From NCBI RefSeq assembly GCF_007991495.1, contig NZ_BJYL01000004.1, positions 124,001-188,000 on the forward strand: a DNA stretch of 64,000 nucleotides, in the 5' to 3' direction. The stretch comes from Sporosarcina luteola. GTDB taxonomy: Bacteria > Bacillota > Bacilli > Bacillales_A > Planococcaceae. This document shows positions 25,505 through 35,989 of the stretch, in pieces; the first letter of the stretch is position 1; each line of letters opens with the position of its first letter. Both the position numbers and the translations under genes were made by a program. The notes under the pieces are model-generated. The model searched no databases. It was not told where the DNA came from and saw nothing but the letters and a program-made list of their open reading frames with translations.

Positions 25505-27472
25505 TTATTCTTCGATATCGTCGTAATCGAACATCTCTTCCTTGATGACGGTATTGTCTCTGACGACTCTATATCCGCCCCGTTGCCCTTCTTCCAATTC
25601 AATTGGAACCATCGTGCGGGTATCTTCAGTGATTTCGAATTCATCAAACGGATCTGCCATCGAATGTTTGCTATCTTGAACATAGATTTTAACAGTTTGC
25701 GGTTCAGGCTCATCCGGTTCTTCTTCAAAATCATCCACGACCGTAGGCTCATATGGAATGTCAATCCGTTTCACCGTATATTTAACAGATTTCTTTTCCT
25801 TACCTTTCGAAATCGCAACATCGATTTTAGCTCCTTTTTCAACTTCAGTGTGAGCGGCAGGCTTTTGCCAAATGACATGACCTTCCGGAATCGTATCGTG
25901 GAATTCTTCTCGAATCGCGCGTATATCAAAACCGGATGTCTTTCCATATTCCTTTAACTGGTTCTGATTATATCCCGTAAGATCGTCTACTAGCTGAACT
26001 TCTTTTCCTAGACTCACTGTTAACAGAAGATCCGTATCTTCGGGTACAACTTCCTCCCCGACTTCCGGATTCTGTCCTATAATCCGCCCTTTCGGCTCAT
26101 CAGAGTGAACGTTCTTCGTATCGACGGATTTAAAAATATTTTCGAGAAAACTTGCAAATTCATCGTCAAAGTCACGACCCGTGTAGTCAGTCATTTCTGT
26201 CGTTTTCTTGCCTGTACTCACATAAAGCGTTACAGGGGAACCGACTTTCCGCTTCTTATCCGCCTCAGGAATTGTACGGAAAACCTGCCCTTTTTCAAAT
26301 TCATCGGAATAGTCTTCTATGGACTCTTCCACGACGAAACCTGCTTCCGTCAATCGATCGATCGCTTCCGCTTCATCATATCCGACGACATCCGGGATAG
26401 CCTTTTCTTTCGTTCCTAATAAGGAAGGCAAAAAGATGGCCAATAAAGCGATGGCTATAAGGCCAATTGAAATACCTAGTATGATTGGCCACTTTCTACG
26501 TTTCTTTTTCACTGGCGGTTTTGCTTCCGGAACAACCGGTTCAATTTTTTTCGTCGTCTCCGACTCATCAAATTTCGAAGTTTCCGTTATTGCGGGAATG
26601 ATCCGGGTCTTATCGTCATCAAAAGGTACGTTGAATTTCGCTTCATGCTGCCTCTCGGGAGATAGAACTGAAAACAAATCATCATACATTTCATCTGCAG
26701 ATCGATATCTATATGTAGCGTCTTTTGCAGTCGCTTTTAAAATGACATTTTCTACACTTTGAGGAATGTCAGGAAATGTCAGCCGAACTGAAGGCGTTTC
26801 CTCCTGTAAATGTTTAAGAGCGATCGCCACGGCGGTCTCTGCTGAAAATGGCAGCTCACCGGTTAATAACTCATAAAAGACAATCCCCAATGAATAGATA
26901 TCCGATTTTTTTGTTGCCATGCCGCCTCTGGCCTGTTCAGGAGATAAATAATGAACAGTTCCGATAACCGAGTTCGTTTTCGTATGAGCCGTCGCACTAA
27001 GCGCCATCGCAATTCCAAAGTCAGTAATTTTCACATTGCCTTCTGAATCCATTAAAATATTTTGCGGTTTTATGTCTCGATGGATAATGCCATTATGATG
27101 GGCATTTGCAATCGCTGATACTAATTGTTTCATGATGCCAACCGCTTGAGCAACTTTTAATGGACCGTTAGTCTGAATGAATTTCTTTAACGTCTGACCT
27201 TCAATATATTCCATGACAAAATAATGAAGCTCTCCATCCTCCCCGACATCGAATATATTAACGATATGTGGATGAGTCAAACTTGTAGCGGAAAGTGCTT
27301 CGCGTTGGAATCTTCTTTTCAAATCTTCCTCATTGGCAAAATCGTAATTCAATACTTTGATTGCAACATCGCGATCCAAGATGATATCGTGCGCTAAATA
27401 GACTTTCGACATACCACCTTCTCCGATTCCTCGGATCACTTCGTAACGCCCACCGATTCGTTTGCCTATCAT
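25505..27472 (-). CDS. prkC: Ser/Thr protein kinase with PASTA domains PrkC
   Basis: PrkC is a membrane receptor kinase that senses muropeptides or lipid II and signals to growth, germination and translation. The cytoplasmic kinase domain (about 10-270) has GEGGMSKVYLA, catalytic HRDIKPQNIL and DFG. A basic juxtamembrane stretch KKKRRK leads into one membrane helix (about 330-352). Three PASTA repeats follow (about 355-560), then an acidic tail of about 95 residues. The start overlaps the prpC stop by four bases. Confidence 0.95.
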   Translation of the reverse strand: MIGKRIGGRYEVIRGIGEGGMSKVYLAHDIILDRDVAIKVLNYDFANEEDLKRRFQREALSATSLTHPHIVNIFDVGEDGELHYFVMEYIEGQTLKKFIQTNGPLKVAQAVGIMKQLVSAIANAHHNGIIHRDIKPQNILMDSEGNVKITDFGIAMALSATAHTKTNSVIGTVHYLSPEQARGGMATKKSDIYSLGIVFYELLTGELPFSAETAVAIALKHLQEETPSVRLTFPDIPQSVENVILKATAKDATYRYRSADEMYDDLFSVLSPERQHEAKFNVPFDDDKTRIIPAITETSKFDESETTKKIEPVVPEAKPPVKKKRRKWPIILGISIGLIAIALLAIFLPSLLGTKEKAIPDVVGYDEAEAIDRLTEAGFVVEESIEDYSDEFEKGQVFRTIPEADKKRKVGSPVTLYVSTGKKTTEMTDYTGRDFDDEFASFLENIFKSVDTKNVHSDEPKGRIIGQNPEVGEEVVPEDTDLLLTVSLGKEVQLVDDLTGYNQNQLKEYGKTSGFDIRAIREEFHDTIPEGHVIWQKPAAHTEVEKGAKIDVAISKGKEKKSVKYTVKRIDIPYEPTVVDDFEEEPDEPEPQTVKIYVQDSKHSMADPFDEFEITEDTRTMVPIELEEGQRGGYRVVRDNTVIKEEMFDYDDIEE

Positions 27473-28227
27473 TGTTGACTCACCTCCGAAGCTGAAGGAC
27501 CAGCTAAAATGACGGAAATGTTATCTTCTCCGCCCATTTCATTGGCAAGCCTTATCAATTCCATTGCTTTATCTCGAAGATCCCCGTCCGTTGCGACGAT
27601 ACGATGGATCCGTTCGTTGTCGACTTTATTGCTCAATCCGTCTGTACAGATCAACAAATAGGTCTGACCGTTCAATTCAATATTGTAAAAATCAGGGGTA
27701 ATGAATTTTTCTGATCCGACTGCCCTCATGATCCAATTTCTTTGAGGATGTTTTGCCGCTTCCTCTTCAGTGATTTCCCCCGAATCAAGCAATATATTGA
27801 CGAACGAATGGTCTTTCGTGATTTGCAAAATCTCCCTTTCGTCTATCATGTATACTCGACTATCGCCGACATGAGTGACTAGACCTTTATTGCCATAAAT
27901 GAGAACAGCATCCAACGTGGTTCCCATGCCTTTAAAATTCTCATCTTTTTCTGCGATATTGAATATAGTGCGGTTTACGTATAAAATCATTTCTTGCAAT
28001 AGTTCTTTCCAGTCTTCTTCATCTAGACTCTTGGGATTTTCAACTTTCAAAAATTTTTCCCCAAGTATTTGAACTGCTGTTGAGCTTGCATAATCCCCAC
28101 CACGATGCCCCCCCATGCCATCAGCAATAATAGCTAGCGTCGGCCCATCTTTAATTGTAAAAACTGCCGCGCAATCTTCATTTACTGTCCGCTTTCGACC
28201 AATATCCGTCAGCACTTCGAATCGCAA
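27469..28227 (-). CDS. prpC: PP2C-type Ser/Thr phosphatase PrpC
   Basis: PrpC removes phosphates added by PrkC. The PP2C metal-binding motifs are present: KRTVNEDC near the start, IIADGMGGHRGGDYAS, THVGDSRVY, and LICTDGLSNKV, with a late GGEDNISVIL. The TTG at 28227 is chosen because AGGGGGG is 7 bases upstream and it gives about 252 residues, as in B. subtilis; the longer frame to 28299 overlaps rsmB. In B. subtilis rlmN separates rsmB and prpC; here there is no room for it. Confidence 0.93.
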   Translation of the reverse strand: MRFEVLTDIGRKRTVNEDCAAVFTIKDGPTLAIIADGMGGHRGGDYASSTAVQILGEKFLKVENPKSLDEEDWKELLQEMILYVNRTIFNIAEKDENFKGMGTTLDAVLIYGNKGLVTHVGDSRVYMIDEREILQITKDHSFVNILLDSGEITEEEAAKHPQRNWIMRAVGSEKFITPDFYNIELNGQTYLLICTDGLSNKVDNERIHRIVATDGDLRDKAMELIRLANEMGGEDNISVILAGPSASEVSQQ

Positions 28228-28255
28228 CACTCGTCCCCCCTTTAATACAACTTCT

Positions 28256-29605
28256 TCACCTTTTTCGAAAAGCAGCAACAAAAAATCCATCACTTCCAAA
28301 ATGCTGTGGCAGCACTTGCAACATATCGTCCTTAATCGCTAATGGTGCATGATTGCTTAATGCATCCAGCGGGACTAATTCAATATCGGGATGTTTATCA
28401 AGGAATTTACGTACCATTCCTTCATTTTCTTCATAGTCGACTGTACAAGTGCTGTAGACGATTATCCCATCCTCTTTGATGAGACGATAGGCTGTATCAA
28501 GCAATTGTCCTTGGATTCCAACTAATTTATCCAAATCCTGCTCGGTCTTATTATATTTAATTTCCGGCTTTCGACGAATGACGCCCAAACCGCTGCAAGG
28601 TGCATCGACAAGGATCCGGTCAAAGGAGGAAGGCTCATAAATGGATTCCAATTCCCTGCTATCACCGCTCTTCGTCTTGATGGAACTGATGCCAAGCCGT
28701 TGTGCATTCGACTCGATTAAAGCCAGTTTATGCTCATGCAGATCATGTGCATAAATTTCACCTTTATCATTCATTTTTTCTGCGATGAATGTTGTTTTTC
28801 CTCCTGGCGCCGCACACATGTCAAGCACTTTCATATCCGGTTTAAGGTCAAGTGCAAGAACTGGCAACATGGAACTTTCATCTTGGATAGTCAATAGTCC
28901 GTTTGAATAAGCTTCCGTATTCGCCAAACTTCCACTTGATGCTTGGATGCTTTCGGAAACAACTTCTCCCTTAGTTGCATCGATTCCCTCTTTCGACAAT
29001 GCAATCAAAGTGTCCTCCACTGTCGATTTTAAAGAGTTTACCCTGGCCGTCATTCGGGCTGGATGATTATTTTCATGGGCCATCGCCCATGCCTCTTCCT
29101 TGCCGTATTGCTCAATCCAACGGTTGATCAACCACGTTGGGTGACTTGTTTCAATTGATATTCTTTCAATATCATCCTTGATGTCTTCTAGCGGGCGCAC
29201 TCCTTTACGCAAAACAGAACGTAATATGCCATTCACTGTTGCTGCAATCCCTTTATGGCCACGCCTTTTTGCGATTTCTACAGCTTCATGGACGACTGCA
29301 TGCGGAGGAATCTTCGTTAAATAAATAATTTGGTAAATGGATAACCGCAATAGTTCCCTCACCCAAGCATCAAGCTTTCCTTTTACAAAAGGTTCCAAGT
29401 AATAATCCAACGTCATTCTATGCTGCAACGATCCATATGTTAACTCTGTCAATAAACCTTTGTCTTTAGGATCGATGGCGTATTTTTTGATCGTCCGGTT
29501 TAGAAGTAAGTTGCTATATGCCTGATTATCATTAATTTCCATCAAAATCGATAAGGCTGCGTCACGGACATTTCCATTCCAAATTTTCTTTTTGGGATTT
29601 GTCAT
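28256..29605 (-). CDS. rsmB: 16S rRNA (cytosine-967 C5)-methyltransferase RsmB
   Basis: RsmB methylates C967 of 16S rRNA. The N-terminal NusB-like domain (about 10-150) is followed by a SAM-dependent domain with DMCAAPGGKTTFIAE, LVDAPCSGLGVIRRKPE and the catalytic cysteine in VYSTCTVDYEENE. The ATG at 29605 overlaps the fmt stop in an ATGA and has AGGGG about 10 bases upstream. It has 449 residues. The priA-def-fmt-rsmB order is conserved in Bacillales. Confidence 0.95.
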   Translation of the reverse strand: MTNPKKKIWNGNVRDAALSILMEINDNQAYSNLLLNRTIKKYAIDPKDKGLLTELTYGSLQHRMTLDYYLEPFVKGKLDAWVRELLRLSIYQIIYLTKIPPHAVVHEAVEIAKRRGHKGIAATVNGILRSVLRKGVRPLEDIKDDIERISIETSHPTWLINRWIEQYGKEEAWAMAHENNHPARMTARVNSLKSTVEDTLIALSKEGIDATKGEVVSESIQASSGSLANTEAYSNGLLTIQDESSMLPVLALDLKPDMKVLDMCAAPGGKTTFIAEKMNDKGEIYAHDLHEHKLALIESNAQRLGISSIKTKSGDSRELESIYEPSSFDRILVDAPCSGLGVIRRKPEIKYNKTEQDLDKLVGIQGQLLDTAYRLIKEDGIIVYSTCTVDYEENEGMVRKFLDKHPDIELVPLDALSNHAPLAIKDDMLQVLPQHFGSDGFFVAAFRKR

Positions 29606-30543
29606 TCGAAATGATCCCCTTCGCTCCATTTGGCTCCTACTCCATTCATGAATTCCTCAGCAGACAATCGCTTTTTTCCGGCTGGCTGCAATTCGGTAAT
29701 AGCAATCGAAGTATGATCCCCAGTTTTTATAATAAGCCTGTCCTTCAACAATTTAATAAGTGTCCCGGGTGATTGATCCGAATCGATATCAGATTTCTCT
29801 GCTTTCCAAATCTTGACGTTTTCCCCTTGGAAAACCGAGTATGCTCCTGGCCAAGGATATAAGCCGCGGATTTGATTGTATATCGCAGTTCCTCCGCGTG
29901 ACCAATCAATTTTTTCTTGCTCACGTGTAATATTTCCTGCAAAGGAGACGTATTGTTCATCTTGTTGAATACGTTCATTCGTTCCGGCTAATATCGAAGG
30001 AAGCGTTTCCTTTAATAATTCCATGCCGGCAATGGACAACTTTTCAAAAAGTATACCGGTAGTATCCGTTTCTTCAATAGGGACACGAACTTGTGAAATA
30101 ATGTCACCTGCATCCAATTTCTGCACCATATACATGATGGTCACTCCAGTTTCCGTTTCCCCGTCGATGACGGCTTGATGGATTGGAGCGCCTCCCCTAT
30201 ATTTCGGCAATAGAGAAGCATGCACGTTAATGCAGCCAAAGCGAGGTGCGTCAAGCAATTCTTTTGGCAATATTTGACCGTAAGCAGCTGTTACGATAAG
30301 ATCCGGTTTTAGTTGAATGATCTCCGATAACTCCGTCGAATTTTTTAGTTTTTCGGGTTGCAATACAGGTAACCCTAGACGGACTGCTTCCCCTTTGACT
30401 GGGGGCGGAGTAAGGACCCGCTTTCTGCCGACCGGACGATCGGGTTGCGTGACAACTGCTGCGATTTCAAAGCCTTCGTCATGCAACATCGTCAAAACCG
30501 GCACGGAGAAGTCCGGTGTTCCCATGAATACGATTTTCGTCAT
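29602..30543 (-). CDS. fmt: Methionyl-tRNA formyltransferase
   Basis: Fmt formylates initiator Met-tRNA. The N-terminal Rossmann domain begins TKIVFMGTPDFSVPVL and has the active-site segment NVHASLLPKYRGGAPIHQA with the catalytic Asn and His; a C-terminal OB domain follows linker residues near 205. The 313-residue length is typical. The ATG overlaps the def stop by four bases, coupling it to peptide deformylase, which later removes the formyl group. Confidence 0.96.
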   Translation of the reverse strand: MTKIVFMGTPDFSVPVLTMLHDEGFEIAAVVTQPDRPVGRKRVLTPPPVKGEAVRLGLPVLQPEKLKNSTELSEIIQLKPDLIVTAAYGQILPKELLDAPRFGCINVHASLLPKYRGGAPIHQAVIDGETETGVTIMYMVQKLDAGDIISQVRVPIEETDTTGILFEKLSIAGMELLKETLPSILAGTNERIQQDEQYVSFAGNITREQEKIDWSRGGTAIYNQIRGLYPWPGAYSVFQGENVKIWKAEKSDIDSDQSPGTLIKLLKDRLIIKTGDHTSIAITELQPAGKKRLSAEEFMNGVGAKWSEGDHFE

Positions 30544-31037
30544 TCCGCTTTTTCCTCCTCATCGACTTCATTAAATTCCTCCGGATCAACAATCCGCTTG
30601 ATTTTAGAATCGAAGAGGATACCGTCCAAATGGTCGATTTCATGGAGGATTGCGCGCGCTTCATAGTCTTCTGCTTCCAGCTCATATAACGAGCCGTCCC
30701 GTTCCTGCGCTTCTACACGTACAAAGAAGGGACGCTCCACTTCTCCATATAAACCGGGGAAACTTAAACAGCCTTCCACATCTACTTCGGAACCTCCGAT
30801 GGCAGTGACAACTGGATTTATCATTTCAATAACGTCGTCGCCTTCTCCTAAATCGACGATCGCGACTCTGACAAGTTCTCCGATTTGAGGTGCAGCAAGT
30901 CCTACTCCGTCCGCCGCTACCATTGTTTCATACATATCATCGAGCAATTTCGCAAGTTTTTCATCAAATTTCTCTACTTCCTTACAACGCTGTGTCAAAA
31001 GCGGTGAAGGGCTTTTTACGATTTCAAGTATTGCCAA
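30540..31037 (-). CDS. def: Peptide deformylase
   Basis: Def removes the N-formyl group from nascent proteins. All three metalloenzyme motifs are present: GVGLAAPQIG, EGCLSFPGLYG (metal-binding Cys) and ILHEIDHLDGILF (two metal-binding His and catalytic Glu). At 165 residues it is close to the shorter Gram-positive type (B. subtilis Def/YkrB class). The start is TTG with GAGG 7 bases upstream. It lies 38 bases after priA and is coupled to fmt. Confidence 0.96.
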   Translation of the reverse strand: MAILEIVKSPSPLLTQRCKEVEKFDEKLAKLLDDMYETMVAADGVGLAAPQIGELVRVAIVDLGEGDDVIEMINPVVTAIGGSEVDVEGCLSFPGLYGEVERPFFVRVEAQERDGSLYELEAEDYEARAILHEIDHLDGILFDSKIKRIVDPEEFNEVDEEEKAE

Positions 31038-31075
31038 ATCAATTCCTCATTTCTAGCTGTCTATGGTGTGTCCTG

Positions 31076-33487
31076 TTAAAAGATGGAGGCTGGCTCCATA
31101 TCGACCGTCATAAGCAGGCCTTCCTTCAACCAGTTTGTCCGGTACATTTTTATCAACTGTTGAAGCGTTTCAATTAACTTCGGCTCTTTTTTGTATTTTA
31201 TCAAACATTGGTATCTATATCTATTGTTTACACGACTGATGGCCGCTGCTGCGGGTCCGATGATGACTGTGTCTTGAGAAAGATTGCTCTTCATAAACCG
31301 AGTCGCTTTATCAGCAAAGTCCGCCACTTTCAATAAATCTTCATGTGAAAATTGGATCAGTGTTATATAAAAGAACGGAGGATAGCCGTATTGTTTACGT
31401 GCCAACATTTCCAAATTATAAAACGTTTCGTAATGCTGGGTTTTCGCTAACTCAATGGCGTAATGTTCAGGCGAGTATGTCTGGATGAATACTTCCCCCG
31501 CTAACTCATGTCGGCCAGCCCTTCCGCTCACTTGTGTCATTAACTGGAATGTTTTTTCAGCTGCGCGGAAGTCCGCTAAATGTAATGTCGTGTCTGCAGC
31601 AAGCACGCCAACCAATGTAATATTCGGGAAATCCAGCCCTTTCGCAATCATTTGCGTTCCAAGGAGAATATCCGCCTTCCCTTCACTGAATTGGCGAAGC
31701 AGACGTTCATGCGCTCCTTTTTGGCGGGTTGTATCCACATCCATCCGAATTACTCTTGCCTCCGGGAATAGCTTTGAGATCTCCTCTTCCGCTTTTTGCG
31801 TCCCTGTGCCGAAAAATCGGATATGCTCACTTTCACATTCCGGACAATCGAGCGGAACCGCCTCTTCATGGCCGCAATAATGGCATTTTAAACTTTCATT
31901 TGCTCGGTGGTATGTTAGGGAAATATCGCAATTTGGACACTCTACGACAGTGCCACAGTCTCTGCATAAAACGAATGACGAGAACCCCCTTTTATTTAGA
32001 AAAAGGACGATCTGCTCCTTTTTATCAAGCCGTTTTTGGACAGCGTCCGCCAACTGAACGGAGAACATCGAGCGGTTTCCTTCTTTTAATTCATCCCTCA
32101 TATCGACTACCGTTACAGCAGGCAAAGACTGGTTTTTCGCTCGTCTTGATAGTTCGAGCAATGTATAAACCCCTTTCGTTGCTCGAGCATATGACTCAAG
32201 TGAGGGGGTTGCGCTCCCTAAAATGACAGGGCAACCGTAAAATTCAGAACGCCAAATCGCAACGTCCCTTGCATGATAGCGTGGCGTATCATCTTGTTTG
32301 TATGTCGACTCATGCTCTTCATCCAAAATGATGATCCCAACGTTTTCAAACGGAGCAAAGATGGCCGATCTGGCGCCGACGACGACTTTCACTTCCCGCC
32401 GGTGAATTTTCCGCCATTCATCATATTTCTCTCCTGCAGATAATCCGCTATGCATCACAGCAACTAAACTTCCAAATCGCTCTTGGAAACGGGATGTCAT
32501 TTGTGGCGTCAACGAAATTTCCGGAACGAGGACAATTGCTTCTTTCCCCTTATCCAATACATGTTTGATCGCCCGCAGATAGATTTCTGTTTTTCCGCTA
32601 CCAGTTACGCCGTGTAAGAGGAAAGTTTCCGCCTTATCTTTGTCGGAAGCTTCATTCACAGCTTTAAGAGCTTTTTGCTGCTCATCAGTGAGTTGCAACG
32701 GAATCGGTGTATCCAACAGACGTGGAGCATCAGGTTCTCGATAGATTTCTTCATGCCGTTCAGAGGCCGCTCCTTTTTCAATTAGAGCTTTCAAAACGGT
32801 ATTCGTCAATCCAGTTTCGTTCAAAAGCTTAGCGGCTTCCATCGTCTTACCCGCGTGCCCGAGCATCCACTTAATCATTTCTGCCTGTTTTTTTGCATTT
32901 GGATGAATCGCCTTCTCCAGCTCTGTTAAAGTGGAGGCATCCATTATTCGGACGGTCCTCACTTTTTTCACTTTTGTTTGTTGGCTAATTGCGGTATCGA
33001 CCGTTACAATGCCTTTATCAGCATAGATTTTAATCGCTTTCAACAGATTGGAATCGGTCACCTGTTTTAACGGGACTCTTGTCCGTCCATTGAAAAAAGC
33101 CATTAACCCGGCATCTTCGATTTTCTCGGGCTCCTTCACAATGATGAATTTTTCGTATTTTGCACGCATTGCTGCGGGCAGCATCACTTGTAAAGCATCA
33201 ATTTCATAAGAAAGTGTTTCCCTAGCCAAGCGTTTTGAAAGTGTCAGAAGCTCGGAAGAGAATACAGGTTCCAGATCGATCAATTCATCAATTTGTTTTA
33301 ACTTGCCTTCATCAACTTCACTTTCGTCTTTCAGTCCGGTAACGTAACCTATTATTTTCCGTGGGCCAAAAGGGACTTTTACTCGTGAACCACATTCGAT
33401 GACAGCTTCAAGATGCTGCGGCACGCCGTAGTCAAAAGGTCGATCAATTGGATACGCAGATACATCAACGATGATTTCAGCGATCAT
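31076..33487 (-). CDS. priA: Primosomal protein N' (replication restart helicase PriA)
   Basis: PriA recognises stalled forks and loads the replicative helicase. It has an N-terminal 3'-end binding domain (MIAEIIVDVSAYPIDRPFDYG), a winged helix, then the helicase core with HGVTGSGKTEIYLR (Walker A), ILDEEHESTYK and VSGRAGRHE. Between the lobes is a zinc-binding block with the paired cysteines CRDCG, CPNCD, CHYCG and CPEC. The ATG at 33487 overlaps the coaBC end by 11 bases; 803 residues. Confidence 0.96.
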   Translation of the reverse strand: MIAEIIVDVSAYPIDRPFDYGVPQHLEAVIECGSRVKVPFGPRKIIGYVTGLKDESEVDEGKLKQIDELIDLEPVFSSELLTLSKRLARETLSYEIDALQVMLPAAMRAKYEKFIIVKEPEKIEDAGLMAFFNGRTRVPLKQVTDSNLLKAIKIYADKGIVTVDTAISQQTKVKKVRTVRIMDASTLTELEKAIHPNAKKQAEMIKWMLGHAGKTMEAAKLLNETGLTNTVLKALIEKGAASERHEEIYREPDAPRLLDTPIPLQLTDEQQKALKAVNEASDKDKAETFLLHGVTGSGKTEIYLRAIKHVLDKGKEAIVLVPEISLTPQMTSRFQERFGSLVAVMHSGLSAGEKYDEWRKIHRREVKVVVGARSAIFAPFENVGIIILDEEHESTYKQDDTPRYHARDVAIWRSEFYGCPVILGSATPSLESYARATKGVYTLLELSRRAKNQSLPAVTVVDMRDELKEGNRSMFSVQLADAVQKRLDKKEQIVLFLNKRGFSSFVLCRDCGTVVECPNCDISLTYHRANESLKCHYCGHEEAVPLDCPECESEHIRFFGTGTQKAEEEISKLFPEARVIRMDVDTTRQKGAHERLLRQFSEGKADILLGTQMIAKGLDFPNITLVGVLAADTTLHLADFRAAEKTFQLMTQVSGRAGRHELAGEVFIQTYSPEHYAIELAKTQHYETFYNLEMLARKQYGYPPFFYITLIQFSHEDLLKVADFADKATRFMKSNLSQDTVIIGPAAAAISRVNNRYRYQCLIKYKKEPKLIETLQQLIKMYRTNWLKEGLLMTVDMEPASIF

Positions 33488-34697
33488 TTGAATTTGGCCA
33501 TTCCTCTGCAATGATCGTTTTAAGCAATACTTTTGCAAGCTCGTTCTTTTGCATCGATTCGAATGGATATTGGTTTCCTTTCCTCGTCAATAACGTAACG
33601 ACATTCGTATCATTTCCGAATCCGCCGCCTGGATCTGTTACATCATTGACAATAATATAATCCAAGTTCTTATTGGTAAGTTTGGATTTCCCATAACCAA
33701 TTGCATCATTCGTTTCCGCTGCAAACCCGACAAGGATTTGTTTTTCTTTCTTATCACCGAGCGTTTTGAGTATATCTGTTGTCCGTTCAAGTTCGATTGT
33801 TGAATCTCCGTCCTTCTTTTTCATCTTCTGCGCATGCTGCTCTTTCGGACGGTAATCCGCAACTGCCGCAGATTTTATGACCATCGACGCATCATCATAA
33901 TAGGACAAAACAGATTCGAGCATTTCTGCAGCGCTTTCCACTTGTACAAGTTTAACTCCGGATGGCTTTGGCAAATCAACCGGTCCGGATATTAAGACTG
34001 TGTCGGCACCTAATTCGGCAGCCACTTCCGCCATGGCATAGCCCATCTTTCCACTTGAAAAGTTGGATATGTACCGGACCGGGTCAATCCGCTCCCTCGT
34101 TGGACCTGCTGTCACAACAATCTTTTTCCCTAACAGCGGCAAGTCTGCCGTTGAACCTAAAAACCTTTGTTTCACCAGTTCAACTATTTTTTCAGGTTCT
34201 TCAAGTCTTCCTTTTCCTACATAGCCACAAGCCAAAAAACCTTCAGATGGTTCAATGAAACTGAAGCCATCATCATGCAATTGTTGAATATTGCGGACGA
34301 CTGATCTATTTTCATACATATGAACATTCATCGCAGGAGCAATCCAAACGTCAGACGTTGTAGCAAGTAATGTGGAAGTGACCATATCATCCGCAATTCC
34401 ATTCGCAATTTTCCCGATGATGTTGGCCGTCGCCGGTGCAACAATGACGAGATCTGCCCAATCTGCAAGATCTATATGTGCGATGACTCGAGAATCCTTT
34501 TCATCAAACGTATCGAAATAAACATCGTTTCTTGACATGACTTGGAATGCAAGAGGTTGTACAAATTCCATCGCCGAGGCTGTCATAATTACTTTCACTT
34601 CTGCTCCTGCTTGTGATAATTTACTAACAAGCGCAACAGATTTATAGACGGCGATTCCGCCAGTGACACAGACTAGAATTTTTTTATTCAACAACAA
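33477..34697 (-). CDS. coaBC: Bifunctional phosphopantothenoylcysteine decarboxylase / phosphopantothenate-cysteine ligase
   Basis: CoaBC carries out two consecutive steps of coenzyme A synthesis. The N-terminal flavoprotein CoaC half (about 1-185) has the active-site PAMNVHMYENRSV and the flap cysteine in GFLACGYVGKGRL. The C-terminal CoaB half has GPTRERIDPVRYISNFSSGKMGYA. The start is unclear because a run of TTG codons follows an AAAGGG site; the TTG at 34697 has the best spacing (8 bases), with GTG at 34706 as the outer limit. Confidence 0.93.
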   Translation of the reverse strand: MLLNKKILVCVTGGIAVYKSVALVSKLSQAGAEVKVIMTASAMEFVQPLAFQVMSRNDVYFDTFDEKDSRVIAHIDLADWADLVIVAPATANIIGKIANGIADDMVTSTLLATTSDVWIAPAMNVHMYENRSVVRNIQQLHDDGFSFIEPSEGFLACGYVGKGRLEEPEKIVELVKQRFLGSTADLPLLGKKIVVTAGPTRERIDPVRYISNFSSGKMGYAMAEVAAELGADTVLISGPVDLPKPSGVKLVQVESAAEMLESVLSYYDDASMVIKSAAVADYRPKEQHAQKMKKKDGDSTIELERTTDILKTLGDKKEKQILVGFAAETNDAIGYGKSKLTNKNLDYIIVNDVTDPGGGFGNDTNVVTLLTRKGNQYPFESMQKNELAKVLLKTIIAEEWPNSNDR

Positions 34698-34736
34698 CAA
34701 TCCCACCCTTTACCGTTATATCAGTTAAAATGACAA

Positions 34737-34767
34737 ACTCCCTAAGAAAGTTTGTTTCTAAGGGAGT
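34737..34767 (-). other. Hairpin between rpoZ and coaBC
   Basis: An 8-base-plus stem ACTCCCTTAGAAA/TTTCTTAGGGAGT with a 5-base loop lies in the rpoZ-coaBC gap. In minus-strand RNA it is followed by TTTGTCATTTT, an interrupted T tract, so it may be a leaky terminator or an mRNA-processing hairpin. Confidence 0.6.
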
Positions 34768-34809
34768 CATGCACGAACCTATTTAAATGCATCCAACAAA
34801 AGTGGATGA

Positions 34810-35034
34810 TCAGATTTCGTCTTCGTAGACGATGGAAGCATCTTGCACCTGTTTCGATAAAGCGCCTGCAGCCACTTCTTCCAAAGCTTTCCCTACATTT
34901 TTATAAGATGTATAGGATGAAAGTAATTCGTTTTTACTTTCCTGCATTTCACGTGCGCGTTTAGCAGCAAGAGTGACTAATGTGTATTTCGAATCGATCT
35001 TGCCTTTTAAAGAATCAACTGATGGATATAACAT
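34810..35034 (-). CDS. rpoZ: DNA-directed RNA polymerase omega subunit
   Basis: Omega helps assemble RNA polymerase by holding the beta-prime subunit. The 74-residue protein has the family N-terminus [30 protein letters not shown] and a short acidic C-terminus. It starts 3 bases after gmk, the conserved gmk-rpoZ pair, so both are on one transcript. A hairpin downstream may lower expression of the following coaBC-priA part. Confidence 0.95.
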   Translation of the reverse strand: MLYPSVDSLKGKIDSKYTLVTLAAKRAREMQESKNELLSSYTSYKNVGKALEEVAAGALSKQVQDASIVYEDEI

Positions 35035-35037
35035 AAA

Positions 35038-35989
<952 letters not shown>

